Part shown: piece after piece, positions 26,044-35,033 of the stretch
How positions within the stretch are numbered: the first letter of the stretch is position 1
Layout of the letters: each line of letters opens with the position of its first letter
NCBI RefSeq assembly: GCF_001050195.2
Contig: NZ_DF967965.1
Coordinates: 975,186-1,039,185, forward strand
Direction of reading: 5' to 3'
From: Anaerolinea thermolimosa
GTDB lineage: Bacteria > Chloroflexota > Anaerolineae > Anaerolineales > Anaerolineaceae
DNA length: 64,000 bases
The notes under the pieces: generated by a model
The model's input: the letters and a program-made list of their open reading frames with translations, nothing else
Databases searched by the model: none
Told to the model about the DNA's origin: nothing
Made by a program: the position numbers and the translations under genes

Positions 26044-26958
26044 CTACTTACGGCGATCGTTCTGCAGGAAGGCAGTAATTTCTTCGCGCAGAGGAAGCGA
26101 AGGTTGCGCACCTGGGCGCATGACGGTGATGGCACCGGCAGCATTTCCCCATTCTACAGCCTCAAGCAGGTCTTTTCCTTCCGCAAGGGCGACAGCAAAA
26201 GCTCCAACAAACGCATCGCCTGCGGCTACCGTGTCAACCACTGGAACGGTATGTCCCTGTATGTGAACTTTTTGTTCTGGTGTAGAAACAAAGGCGCCGT
26301 TTCCTCCCAGAGTAACAATTACAGCTGGCGTTCCCAACCCGTGAAGCGCATCTGTTGCCAGGGATACTACCTCGATGCCGGTGGCCAGGGCAAGCTCATA
26401 CTGGTTGGGGATTAAATAATCTACCTGTGCCAGCAGATTGGGTGGAAGCGGCTGTGCTGGAGCCGGGTTCAAGATAACCCTAACTCCGTATAGCTTGGCC
26501 AGGGCTATGGCACGCGCCACCGTAGCCAGGGGAATTTCCAGCTGGAGCAGGAGGATCGATGCCCCTTCGAATACAGGAGCGAAGTCACGTAAATCTTGAG
26601 GTGAGAGAAGCGCGTTGGCACCGGAAGCAACGACGATGGTGTTCTGGCCCTGTGCGTCCAGGGTAATGAGTGCAACACCACTGGAGGTATCTGGGGTTGT
26701 TAGGACACAGGTTGTATCGACCTGGTTTTCCTGTAAACCTTTTCGAAGAGTTTCTCCGAACGGGTCATTGCCAACCCGACCAATCATTTTTACCTTCCCG
26801 CCAGACCGGGCGGCAGCCACAGCCTGGTTGGCTCCCTTGCCGCCAGGAAAGGTCTGAAACTGAGTTCCCAGCACGGTTTCTCCGGGTTTTGGATGGCGTT
26901 CGGTACGTACAACGAGATCCATGTTGATACTGCCTACGACAAGAATATGCCCGCTCAT
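26044..26958 (-). CDS. rbsK: Ribokinase
   Basis: The 304-residue PfkB-family kinase phosphorylates ribose (or deoxyribose) at O5. Visible motifs are GSINMDLVVRTERHPKPGET, the first PfkB signature GGKGANQAVAAARSGG, and the second signature DTVAAGDAFVGAFAVAL with the catalytic Asp in AAGD (the usual DTTGAGD is slightly altered). The substrate loop NPAPAQPLP fits ribokinase proper. It is the first gene of a two-gene unit with the FGGY kinase. A minus-strand TATAAT at 27084-27089 could serve it, with a leader of about 120 nt. Confidence 0.92.
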   Translation of the reverse strand: MSGHILVVGSINMDLVVRTERHPKPGETVLGTQFQTFPGGKGANQAVAAARSGGKVKMIGRVGNDPFGETLRKGLQENQVDTTCVLTTPDTSSGVALITLDAQGQNTIVVASGANALLSPQDLRDFAPVFEGASILLLQLEIPLATVARAIALAKLYGVRVILNPAPAQPLPPNLLAQVDYLIPNQYELALATGIEVVSLATDALHGLGTPAVIVTLGGNGAFVSTPEQKVHIQGHTVPVVDTVAAGDAFVGAFAVALAEGKDLLEAVEWGNAAGAITVMRPGAQPSLPLREEITAFLQNDRRK

Positions 26959-27083
26959 ACAGCTGTCTCCTGTCCAATGAACCTTGACCAGAGGGTTTGG
27001 GGATGCTTCAAGGATTGTAGAAGGTGGATGTCATGCCTTGGCCATCATACTTCTGGCCATTCCTGGAGGAACCCATTTCTTGA

Positions 27084-27116
27084 ATTATAGCAGGGAGATG
27101 ATGAAGACGTTATAAT
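27084..27116. promoter_or_regulatory. Divergent -10 boxes between rbsK and larB
   Basis: Minus-strand TATAAT (27084-27089) faces rbsK and plus-strand TATAAT (27111-27116) faces larB. larB also has a strong Shine-Dalgarno sequence (GGAAGGAGG, 27121-27129), so this transcript has a short leader of about 17 nt, unlike the leaderless genes nearby. Confidence 0.5.
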
Positions 27117-27139
27117 CCGGGGAAGGAGGAAGACAATCC

Positions 27140-27916
27140 ATGCAAGAAGCTATCTTAAGGCAAATTCTGGAAAATGTTCAAAGCGGCGGCCTTCCCATCG
27201 AAGAAGCCTTACAGCGCATGCGCTCCCTGCCATTCGAAGAAGTGGGAGAGTTTGCCCGGGTAGACCATCATCGTGCGATACGGACAGGATTTCCGGAGGT
27301 GGTGTTTGGTCAGGGGAAGACATCTTCTCAGGTAATCCAGATTGTGCGGCGTTTAATGGCACAGAACGATCGAGTACTGGTCACCCGGGTGACCCCTGAA
27401 ATGGCGGCAGAGGTATTGGCGAGCGTTCCCGAGCTGACCTATTATGAAACAGCCCGTCTGTTAATTCTGGATCATTCTGACCCTGAAAAGCGCGTGCCGG
27501 GTGTTGTGGTGGCGACGGGTGGTACTGCGGATATACCGGTGGCAGAAGAAGCCGCCCTGACTGCGGAATTAATGGGGAACCAGGTGGAGCGAGTTTATGA
27601 TGTGGGTGTAGCCGGATTGCACCGCCTGTTAAACCAGCTGGATAAAATTCAAAAGGCGCATGTTATTGTAGTGGCTGCGGGCATGGAAGGCGCTCTGGCC
27701 AGCGTGGTGGGCGGCCTGGCGTCGGCCCCGGTAATTGCAGTCCCTACCAGTGTGGGATATGGGGCCAGTTTTGGCGGGTTGGCTGCCCTGCTCACCATGT
27801 TGAACAGCTGTGCGACCGGGGTGGCTGTGGTCAACATCGATAATGGGTTCGGGGCTGGTTATCTGGCCGGGTTAATCAATCGCCAGGTTTATACAGGTAT
27901 TCGAGAAAAGAACTAG
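27140..27916 (+). CDS. larB: Nickel-pincer cofactor biosynthesis protein LarB
   Basis: LarB carboxylates the pyridinium ring of nicotinic acid adenine dinucleotide and hydrolyses the product, giving the first intermediate of the nickel-pincer cofactor of LarA enzymes. The 258-residue protein has an N-terminal helical domain and a C-terminal PurE-like (AIR carboxylase) fold with VVVATGGTADIPVAEEAA, VYDVGVAGLHRLL, VVAAGMEGALASVVGGL and PTSVGYGASFGG. It starts a three-gene larB-larE-larC operon with gaps of 9 and -4 nt. The neighbouring pxp genes follow in the same direction. Confidence 0.95.
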   Translation: MQEAILRQILENVQSGGLPIEEALQRMRSLPFEEVGEFARVDHHRAIRTGFPEVVFGQGKTSSQVIQIVRRLMAQNDRVLVTRVTPEMAAEVLASVPELTYYETARLLILDHSDPEKRVPGVVVATGGTADIPVAEEAALTAELMGNQVERVYDVGVAGLHRLLNQLDKIQKAHVIVVAAGMEGALASVVGGLASAPVIAVPTSVGYGASFGGLAALLTMLNSCATGVAVVNIDNGFGAGYLAGLINRQVYTGIREKN

Positions 27917-27925
27917 GAGGGATGG

Positions 27926-28750
27926 ATGGAACAGGCATTACACCAGAAATATCAGACCCTTCTGGAAAAAATCAAAGGTCTGGGGTCTGTGGTAGTGGCA
28001 TTTTCCGGCGGGGTCGATAGTGGTTTACTGGCAGCGGTGGCTTATCAGGCTCTGGGAGATCGGATGCTGGCCGTCACGGTACGATCGCCAGTGGAACTAC
28101 CGGAAGGGGTCGAGGCGGCGGCGGATCTGGCGCGTGCGATGGGGTTCCGACATCAGATTGTTGATTATGACGACCTGGCCAACCCGCAATTTATCAATAA
28201 TCCGCCGGATCGTTGTTACTATTGTAAACTGCAACGGTTGGGAATGCTGGTGGATCTGGCTCGTGAGCAGGGGTACGCAGCGGTACTGGAAGGTTCCAAT
28301 GCAGATGACCGGGGCGATTACCGCCCCGGAAAACGCGCTGTAGAAGAGCTGGGTGTGCTTTCTCCTCTGGCAGAAGTGGGTTTCACCAAAACAGACGTTC
28401 GAAACCTGGCCAGAGAACTGGGGCTGGCTTTGTGGAATCGGCCAAGTGCCCCCTGTCTGGCAACCCGTTTCCCCTATGGAACACCTGTGACTCGTGAGGG
28501 AATTGAACAGGTGGCGCGGGGAGAGGAGTTTTTACGCAACCTGGGATTTGAACCGGTGCGCCTGCGACATTACGGCAATCTGGCGCGTCTGGAGGTGGCA
28601 CCCGAAAAGATTTCTGCCCTGGTAGAGCGAAGGGCCGAAATCACCCAATTTTTTAAATCCTTGGGGTTTATCCATGTGGCGGTTGATTTGCTTGGATACC
28701 GGTCGGGTAGTTTAAACGAGGCAATCCAAAACAAGGGAGTTGAGAAATGA
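27926..28750 (+). CDS. larE: ATP-dependent sacrificial sulfur transferase LarE
   Basis: LarE adenylates the cofactor intermediate and donates sulfur to its carboxylates. The 274-residue protein has the PP-loop SGGVDS at 27-32, the CYYCK segment at 97-101 and Cys177 in RPSAPCLATRFPYG. This Cys aligns with the sacrificial Cys176 of the Lactobacillus enzyme, so it probably gives up its own sulfur as dehydroalanine. AGGAGG at 27915-27920 favours ATG 27926 over the ATG at 27922. The stop overlaps larC by ATGA. Confidence 0.95.
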   Translation: MEQALHQKYQTLLEKIKGLGSVVVAFSGGVDSGLLAAVAYQALGDRMLAVTVRSPVELPEGVEAAADLARAMGFRHQIVDYDDLANPQFINNPPDRCYYCKLQRLGMLVDLAREQGYAAVLEGSNADDRGDYRPGKRAVEELGVLSPLAEVGFTKTDVRNLARELGLALWNRPSAPCLATRFPYGTPVTREGIEQVARGEEFLRNLGFEPVRLRHYGNLARLEVAPEKISALVERRAEITQFFKSLGFIHVAVDLLGYRSGSLNEAIQNKGVEK

Positions 28751-29916
28751 AGCTTGCTTACGTGGATGCATTCTCTGGAGTGAGTGGGGATATGTTCCTG
28801 GCCGCATTACTGGATGCGGGGCTCTCCCTTCAAATTTTAAACGAACAACTGGCATTCCTCGACCTTCCGGAAGCAGTGACGGTTCAGGTGGAAGAAACCC
28901 ATAAGGGGGCGCTGCGAGCAAGCCTGGTGACCGTGGTTGCGTCGGATAGTCATCATCACCGGCATCTTGAGGATATCCAGAGAATCATTACTGAAAGCCG
29001 CCTGGAAGATGAAGTGAAGGCGACCAGCCTGAAAGTCTTTCAGGTTCTGGCTGAGGCCGAAGCCCGGGTGCATGGTGTGCCTCTCGAGCATGTTCACTTT
29101 CATGAGGTAGGAGCACTGGATTCCATCGTTGATGTGGTGGGCACGGCGATTGGATTACATGTTCTGGGAATTGAGCGTCTGTATGCATCGGCTTTACCGT
29201 ATGGTACAGGGCAAATCAACACCGAGCATGGCCCTTTGCCTTTACCGGCTCCTGCTACCCTGCAAATTCTTAGCCAGGCGCATGTTCCTCTGGTGGCTTC
29301 GCCCGCACAGGTTGAGCTGGTGACTCCAACCGGGGCGGCCATTCTTGCGGCTCTGGCAACGTTTGAGCGGCCCGATCTGACTCTGGAACGCATAGGCGTT
29401 GGGGCCGGTCGAAGAGACCTGCCCTGGCCGAATGTTCTGCGGTTGTGGGTAGGATGTACGAAAGCTGAACAGGATTTGCCGATGGTTCTCCTGGAAACCA
29501 ATATTGACGACATGAACCCGCAGCTTCTCGGTGCAGTGATGTCAAGGTTGTTTGAAGCCGGGGCGCGAGATGTGTTCTTTACCCCGATCTTTATGAAGAA
29601 AAATCGGCCGGCGACCATGCTTTCGGTCATTGCCCGGCGCGCTGAAGAAGCCACCCTGACAAAAATCATTCTGGAACAGACAACCACACTGGGTTTGCGG
29701 GCGCAACCTATCTCGCGGGTGGAAGCTGAGCGTGAATTTACAACTGTAGATACCCCTTACGGAGCAATTCCGGTGAAACTAAAGATTCTGGATGGAACTC
29801 GCCTTCAGGCTCAGCCTGAGTATGATGCCTGCGTGAAGGTTGCCGAGGCAATGGGTGTTCCGATTGGAGATGTGTACATGGAAGCTCTGCTGGCAGGTCG
29901 AACGCTGGTAAAGTGA
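28747..29916 (+). CDS. larC: Nickel insertion protein LarC, single continuous frame
   Basis: LarC inserts nickel into the pincer ligand using CTP. The 389-residue protein has the N-terminal LarC1 part (LAYVDAFSGVSGDMFLAALL), a His-rich nickel-binding stretch (SHHHRHLEDI at about 59-68), FHEVGALDSIVDVVG and the C-terminal LarC2 part (LETNIDDMNPQLLGAVMSRL; FFTPIFMKKNRPA). In Lactobacillus plantarum the two parts are joined by a programmed frameshift; here they are in one frame. No larA is in the window, so the cofactor user must be elsewhere. Confidence 0.95.
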   Translation: MKLAYVDAFSGVSGDMFLAALLDAGLSLQILNEQLAFLDLPEAVTVQVEETHKGALRASLVTVVASDSHHHRHLEDIQRIITESRLEDEVKATSLKVFQVLAEAEARVHGVPLEHVHFHEVGALDSIVDVVGTAIGLHVLGIERLYASALPYGTGQINTEHGPLPLPAPATLQILSQAHVPLVASPAQVELVTPTGAAILAALATFERPDLTLERIGVGAGRRDLPWPNVLRLWVGCTKAEQDLPMVLLETNIDDMNPQLLGAVMSRLFEAGARDVFFTPIFMKKNRPATMLSVIARRAEEATLTKIILEQTTTLGLRAQPISRVEAEREFTTVDTPYGAIPVKLKILDGTRLQAQPEYDACVKVAEAMGVPIGDVYMEALLAGRTLVK

Positions 29917-29985
29917 AGAGAGATACGGCTTTCTTTCACTGGCATAAAATTCAGCGTCTTTCTGTTTCACGGAGATGACAGCTTC

Positions 29986-30651
29986 ATGAGTGATTTTGAA
30001 GTGCGACTGGTGAGCGAGTCGGCTGTGCTGGTTGTTATGGGCCAGACGATCGACCCGCAAACCAATCTGCGGGTGCATTCTGCTGCAAAACTTCTGATGG
30101 AACAGGGATGGCCTGGTGTGGAGGAATTCGTCCCCGGGTACGCAACTCTTCTTGTGTATTTCGATCCTCTTCTTTGGGAGGGAGAAGTACTGGCGACGAG
30201 AATCAGGAAGGTGCTTCGAGAACTCAGGGAAATTTCTTTCTGGCGCCCCCGTAAGGTGGTGATTCCTGTGCGATATGGTGGAGTGTGGGGGCCGGACCTG
30301 GATTTCGTTGCCGAAGCCACTGGTTTGAGTTGTGACGAGGTTATTCGGTTGCACAGCCAATCGGAATATGTGGTTTTTATGATGGGTTTTACCCCCGGCT
30401 TTGCTTATCTGGGAGGGATGAATTTAAAATTGTCGGTACCCCGGTTAGAAACGCCGCGTAGCCAGGTTCCGGCTGGATCAGTTGGAATTGCCGGGGCACA
30501 GACCGGGATTTACCCGATCGATTCACCGGGAGGGTGGAGAATCATTGGCCGAACCCCTCTCCGGTTATTTGACCCACAGAGCGAGCGACCTTTTCTGCTT
30601 TCACCGGGAGACAGGGTGTGTTTTGAAGCTCTGGAGGGCGAAGCCCCATGA
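29986..30651 (+). CDS. pxpB: 5-oxoprolinase subunit PxpB (KipI family)
   Basis: The 221-residue protein is the small subunit of the PxpABC 5-oxoprolinase, which opens pyroglutamate to glutamate with ATP. The family core is GFTPGFAYLGGM followed by LSVPRLETPRSQVPAGSVGI and AGAQTGIYPIDSPGGWRIIG. GGAG at about 29971-29974 precedes the ATG. It overlaps pxpC by ATGA. It follows the lar genes after 70 nt, in which I see no terminator, so read-through is possible. Confidence 0.93.
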   Translation: MSDFEVRLVSESAVLVVMGQTIDPQTNLRVHSAAKLLMEQGWPGVEEFVPGYATLLVYFDPLLWEGEVLATRIRKVLRELREISFWRPRKVVIPVRYGGVWGPDLDFVAEATGLSCDEVIRLHSQSEYVVFMMGFTPGFAYLGGMNLKLSVPRLETPRSQVPAGSVGIAGAQTGIYPIDSPGGWRIIGRTPLRLFDPQSERPFLLSPGDRVCFEALEGEAP

Positions 30652-31610
30652 GGCTGAGAATTCTGGATGTTGGATCACTCTCAACCATTCAGGATGCCGG
30701 GCGTTATGGCTTTCGACGGTATGGAATGCCGGTGTCGGGACCGATGGACTGGTTTGCATTTCAGGTGGCGAATCGATTGGTTGGAAATTCTCCAGCAGAT
30801 GCAGTGATTGAGTTTTCTCCGGGTGGATTAACCTTCACCCTGGACGCGGATGGATTGATTGCAGTTACCGGCAGTGTGCAAGTCTGGGTGGATCAAATGC
30901 CTCTGCCGGGCTGGATGGCTATTCGGGTGCGGCGTAGGCAAGAAGTACGTGTGATGACTGCCCCGTACGGGTGCTGGGGTTATCTTGCCGTTGCCGGAGG
31001 AATATTGACCCCACCGGTGCTCGGTTCACGGGCTACTTTTTTACGCGGCAGACTGGGCGGAATGGAAGGACGCCCCCTGGAGCCCGGTGATTGTATTCTC
31101 TGTGGAGAAGGTGGTAAAAATTCTCAGAACCGCGCGGGGTACAGGCTTATGGCGGAGAGCATTCCGGCTTATTCACAGCGGGTGACAGTAAGGGTAATGC
31201 CTGGCCCGCAATACGATTGGTTCGAGGAGGCAAGAGTTGAAACCTTTTTCCGAACGGAGTTTCGCGTCGATGAGAAATCCGATCGTATGGGCTTCCGGTT
31301 GATTGGTACTGAGGTACAACCCCGAGCACGAGATTTGCTTTCAGAAGGGATGCTTCCCGGATCCATTCAGGTGCCACCGGATGGGCAACCTATCGTTTTG
31401 ATGGCTGATAGCCCAACAACAGGTGGTTATCCAAAAATTGCTACCCTGATCCGGGCTGATCTGCCTGTGTTTGCCCAGTTAAGACCTGGCGAAGGACGGG
31501 TTCGCTTTAAAGTTGTGACACCTGCCCAGGCTCGAAAGGCTTATCTGGAGCTTCTTGAAACAATAGACTTCGATTGGGAAGAGGATCATAGTCTATGGAT
31601 GACCGCTTGA
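30648..31610 (+). CDS. pxpC: 5-oxoprolinase subunit PxpC (KipA family)
   Basis: The 320-residue protein is the large partner of PxpB. Family marks are [52 protein letters not shown], a [10 protein letters not shown] segment and [16 protein letters not shown] near the C-terminus. PxpB and PxpC together resemble the allophanate hydrolase (AHS1/AHS2) domains. The stop TGA overlaps the likely pxpA ATG (31610). Confidence 0.93.
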   Translation: MRLRILDVGSLSTIQDAGRYGFRRYGMPVSGPMDWFAFQVANRLVGNSPADAVIEFSPGGLTFTLDADGLIAVTGSVQVWVDQMPLPGWMAIRVRRRQEVRVMTAPYGCWGYLAVAGGILTPPVLGSRATFLRGRLGGMEGRPLEPGDCILCGEGGKNSQNRAGYRLMAESIPAYSQRVTVRVMPGPQYDWFEEARVETFFRTEFRVDEKSDRMGFRLIGTEVQPRARDLLSEGMLPGSIQVPPDGQPIVLMADSPTTGGYPKIATLIRADLPVFAQLRPGEGRVRFKVVTPAQARKAYLELLETIDFDWEEDHSLWMTA

Positions 31611-32376
31611 TGGTGGATTTGAACTGTGATATGGGAGAGAGCTTTGGCAGGTACACCCTGGGAGCCGATGCAGAGCTTTTGAACTGGGTGACCTCAGCCA
31701 ATATTGCCTGTGGCTTGCATGCAGGTGATCCTCTTGTGATGCAGGAGGTGGTGGAAAGGGCACTAAAAAAGGGGTTGCCGTTGGTGCGCACCCGGGCTTC
31801 CCTGATCTGCAAGGTTTCGGGAGACGAGAGATGGCTCTGACTCCCGATGAGGTGGAGGCGTATTTGCTTTACCAGCTTGGAGCTCTTTGGGGGTTCGCGC
31901 ATGCGGCTGGAGTCGATTTAACTCATGTAAAACCGCATGGGGCGCTTTACAACCAGGCAGCCAGAGACCCCTCCATCGCCCGAGCCATTGCCCGGGGGAT
32001 AGTTCGTTTTCGGCAACCGTTGATTCTGGTTGGTTTGGCTGGCTCGGAGTTGATCCGCGCGGGACTGGAGATGGGATTGCCGGTTGCCAACGAGGGATTT
32101 CCTGACCGCGGGTATCGTGAGGATGGAAGCCTTAAGCCCCGGAGGGAACCAGGTGCGGTGCTGGAGTCAGTTGAAGCAGTCTGCAAACAGGCGCTGGCGT
32201 TGGTTCAGCAGGGGATCAAAGTGGATGGAAAATGGATTCCTGTCGATACCTTATGCATTCATGGGGACCATCCTCAGGCTGTAGCCTTTGCGCGGGCGGT
32301 TCGTCAATCCCTTGAGGCTGAAGGGGTTCGTGTCTCTCCGCTGCCTGTGGTCATCCACGGGAACCACCCGGCCTGA
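31610..32376 (+). pseudogene. pxpA: 5-oxoprolinase subunit PxpA (LamB/YcsF family), frameshifted
   Basis: The two halves of a complete YcsF protein lie in two frames. From ATG 31610 the frame gives [20 protein letters not shown] and [10 protein letters not shown], then at 31781-31785 (ttggtgcgc) it leaves the family sequence and stops at 31838-31840. One base further, the other frame reads [20 protein letters not shown] and goes on through HVKPHGALYN and CIHGDHPQA to 32376. One missing base (probably one G of ggg) explains everything. Either the gene is recently broken, removing oxoprolinase activity, or there is a sequence error. Both halves are otherwise well conserved, which favours a very recent change or an error. 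Confidence 0.85.
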
Positions 32377-32395
32377 TTTCGCCGGTTGTTTGGGT

Positions 32396-32401
32396 TATAA
32401 T
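32396..32401 (+). promoter_or_regulatory. -10 box (TATAAT), leaderless type
   Basis: A perfect TATAAT ends 6 nt before ATG 32408, which would put the transcript start on or next to the start codon. It supports 32408 over upstream in-frame codons inside pxpA. Confidence 0.55.
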
Positions 32402-32407
32402 CGTTTT

Positions 32408-33703
32408 ATGAAGCGGTTGAAACGCCTCGGGATTCTTCTTGTAGTTCTGGCGGTCATGAGCTGTGCGGTACTCGCGATCCCCGGTGTGAGAGAACGGGTT
32501 TTATGGCACCTTCAACAGTGGAGTATACAGGCGCGATATACCTTCCGGCCTCCCGAAAAACAGGTCTTTGTTCCTCAATCTACGGTGGATACAATCATCC
32601 GGGCCACTCAGACTGCCCTTGCCATGGCCAATACCCCGACCATTGAGCCGACTCTAACGTTTACCCTTCCCCCAGAATCTCCCACACTTACCCCTACTCC
32701 CTTACCCACCCCTTTACCTGCTCAGGTAACCCTGAGCGGGGTTAAGTATTTTGATCAGCATGGGCTGTGGAATTATTGCGCTCCGGCCAATCTGGCGATG
32801 GCGCTTTCTTTCTGGGGGTGGAACGGCGACCGTACCGATGTGGGAAAATGGGTAAAACCGTTTGAAAAAGATAAAAACGTGATGCCCTATGAATTGGCTG
32901 ACTACGTTCAAGAACAGACCAATCTTTCGGTGGTGTTGCGTTCAGGTGGAACACTGGATCTTTTGAAAAGGTTGATTGCGGGAGGGTTCCCGGTGTTGGT
33001 GGAAAAGGGAGCCTACATGCAGGATATTTCGGGCAAGGTATCCTGGATGGGGCATTATGCCGTGGTCACCGGGTATGATGATTCTCAACAGCGATTTATC
33101 ACACAGGATTCCTTTTATCAGGCGAATTACCCCGTCTCATACGCTGATCTTGAACAGGGTTGGCGGGCGTTTAATTTTGTCTTCCTGGTGGTGTATCCTC
33201 CGGAGCGTGAGGTAGAGGTAATGGCACTCCTCGGCCCTTACACCGATGCAACTCAGGCATTAACCATTGCTCTCAATCGGGCCACGTCCGAAACCGCACA
33301 GCTTGAGGGGGCAAGCCGTTTTTTTGCCTGGTACAATCGCGGTACCAGCCTGGTGGGATTGCAGGATTATCTGGGTGCGGCTGGAGCTTACGACGAAGCC
33401 TTTCGGGTGTACGCGGAACTGCCTGAAAAGGAACGTCCATGGCGGATGTTGTGGTATCAGACAGGGCCGTACTTTGCATATTTCTACAGTGGACGCTATG
33501 CCGATGTGAATAACCTGGCCACTCAGACCATAGAAGCTGCCAGCGAACCTTACATCGAAGAAAGTTTTTACTGGCGAGCCAAAGCGCGACAGGCGATGGG
33601 TGACTGGGACGGTGCGGTGAATGATTTACGAACCAGCCTGGAGTACCACCCCGGTTTTCAACCCAGCCTTGCCGCTTTGAGCGATATGGGAGTCAGTCCC
33701 TGA
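32408..33703 (+). CDS. Membrane-anchored C39-like cysteine peptidase with TPR-like tail
   Basis: The 431-residue protein has an N-terminal anchor (GILLVVLAVMSCAVLAIPGV; an alternative is a lipobox at the Cys) and a Thr/Pro linker at about 75-110. A papain-like C39-type domain covers about 115-260. Catalytic residues are Cys in LWNYCAPANLAMAL, His in WMGHYAVVTGYD and Asp in ITQDSFY. The last 130 residues are helical TPR-like repeats (YNRGTSLVGLQDYLGAAGAY; RAKARQAMGDWDGAVNDLRT). It should cleave or bind peptides outside the cell; no ABC exporter is linked to it. Confidence 0.83.
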   Translation: MKRLKRLGILLVVLAVMSCAVLAIPGVRERVLWHLQQWSIQARYTFRPPEKQVFVPQSTVDTIIRATQTALAMANTPTIEPTLTFTLPPESPTLTPTPLPTPLPAQVTLSGVKYFDQHGLWNYCAPANLAMALSFWGWNGDRTDVGKWVKPFEKDKNVMPYELADYVQEQTNLSVVLRSGGTLDLLKRLIAGGFPVLVEKGAYMQDISGKVSWMGHYAVVTGYDDSQQRFITQDSFYQANYPVSYADLEQGWRAFNFVFLVVYPPEREVEVMALLGPYTDATQALTIALNRATSETAQLEGASRFFAWYNRGTSLVGLQDYLGAAGAYDEAFRVYAELPEKERPWRMLWYQTGPYFAYFYSGRYADVNNLATQTIEAASEPYIEESFYWRAKARQAMGDWDGAVNDLRTSLEYHPGFQPSLAALSDMGVSP

Positions 33704-33724
33704 CGGGGAGGTTTCTGGTCGAAG

Positions 33725-34984
33725 ATGAGAATTCTGCATTTTGCCGATGCGCATATTGATATTGCCACACATGGTCGGCATGACCCGGTTACGGGGCTTG
33801 CTATTCGCACGCTCGATTTTCTCAAAGCTCTGGATACGATCGTGGATACCGCGATCCAGGAAAAGGTTGATCTGATTATTTTTGCCGGTGATGCTTATAA
33901 AGATCGCACTCCTGTACCGACGTTTCAGCGAGAATGGGGAAAGCGCATGATGCGTCTTTCGGAAGCCGGCATTCCTACCCTGCTCCTGGTGGGAAATCAC
34001 GATCTCTCACCGGCCAGTGGAAGAGCTCATGCCTTGCAAGAATATGAGACGCTTGCTGTTCCTCATTTACATGTGGCCTCGAAACCACAGTTTCTTTCTT
34101 CCGCAGACCTGGAGGGGTTACCGTTGCAGGTCATTGCTCTGCCCTGGATTGCCCGATCCAATTTTATGGCAAGCCAGGAATTAAGCGGCGCTGATGTTGC
34201 CAGGGTGTATGAACGATTAGAGGATCGCCTTACCCAGCTGGTTTCGATGTGGTTAGAAAAAGCCGATCCATCGCTACCCATTGTTTTAACGGCTCATGCG
34301 TCAGTTCAGGGGGCAATGTATGGCGGGGAACGCAGTGTCATGCTCGGTAATGATCTGGTGCTACCGGGGTCGCTGGTGCGTGACCCTCGCCTGGATTATG
34401 TGGCTTTGGGTCATATCCACAAGGCGCAAAATTTGAATGAAGGTGGGCACCATCCGGTGATCTACCCCGGATCCATTGAGCGTGTGGACTTTGGTGAGGC
34501 TGCTGACGATAAGTTTTTTGTCATTGCGGATGTGCAAAAAGAGGGTCAAACCAGGGTGGCGTGGAGAAAATTAGAGGGAAGGCGTTTTATTGATTGCTTT
34601 GTTCGCCTTACGTCTGGGAAGGATTTCTCCGAAAAACTTCCTGCCGCTCTTCCCGGGGAGGAAGTGTTAAAGGATGCGGTGGTTCGCCTGGTGATTGAGT
34701 ATCCTTATGAACTGGAAAGCCTTCTGGATGAACCCCACATTCGTCAGAAGACATCCGAGTGTCTGGAGTTCCACCTGGTCCGGCGCCCTCAACGAGAAAC
34801 CCGGTTACGCCTTCCCGGTGACCAGGCAGTCAGCAGCCTGTCTCCGCTGGATCTGCTTGAAAAGTACTGGTATGTTGTGCGAAGTGAATGGGAAGACGGA
34901 GAGGTGGCGCGATTACAGGAGCTGGCCAGTGAGGTCATGCGGTCGGTGGGTGAAGGAGAGATAGCTGACCCATCTGCCGAATGA
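33725..34984 (+). CDS. sbcD: SbcD/Mre11-type DNA exonuclease subunit
   Basis: The 419-residue calcineurin-like phosphoesterase has the five motifs of Mre11/SbcD: ILHFADAHID, IIFAGDAYKD, LLVGNHDLSP, VLTAHASVQG and VALGHIHKAQ followed by IYPGSIERVDFGE. With SbcC it forms a nuclease-ATPase complex that trims hairpins and blocked DNA ends. sbcC follows after 49 nt. The Asp in motif I appears in place as DAH, so the two-metal site looks intact. Confidence 0.93.
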   Translation: MRILHFADAHIDIATHGRHDPVTGLAIRTLDFLKALDTIVDTAIQEKVDLIIFAGDAYKDRTPVPTFQREWGKRMMRLSEAGIPTLLLVGNHDLSPASGRAHALQEYETLAVPHLHVASKPQFLSSADLEGLPLQVIALPWIARSNFMASQELSGADVARVYERLEDRLTQLVSMWLEKADPSLPIVLTAHASVQGAMYGGERSVMLGNDLVLPGSLVRDPRLDYVALGHIHKAQNLNEGGHHPVIYPGSIERVDFGEAADDKFFVIADVQKEGQTRVAWRKLEGRRFIDCFVRLTSGKDFSEKLPAALPGEEVLKDAVVRLVIEYPYELESLLDEPHIRQKTSECLEFHLVRRPQRETRLRLPGDQAVSSLSPLDLLEKYWYVVRSEWEDGEVARLQELASEVMRSVGEGEIADPSAE

Positions 34985-35033
34985 CCTTTTTCTCGAAGAG
35001 ATTTTTTCATTCTCAAAGAAGGTAATATCATCG

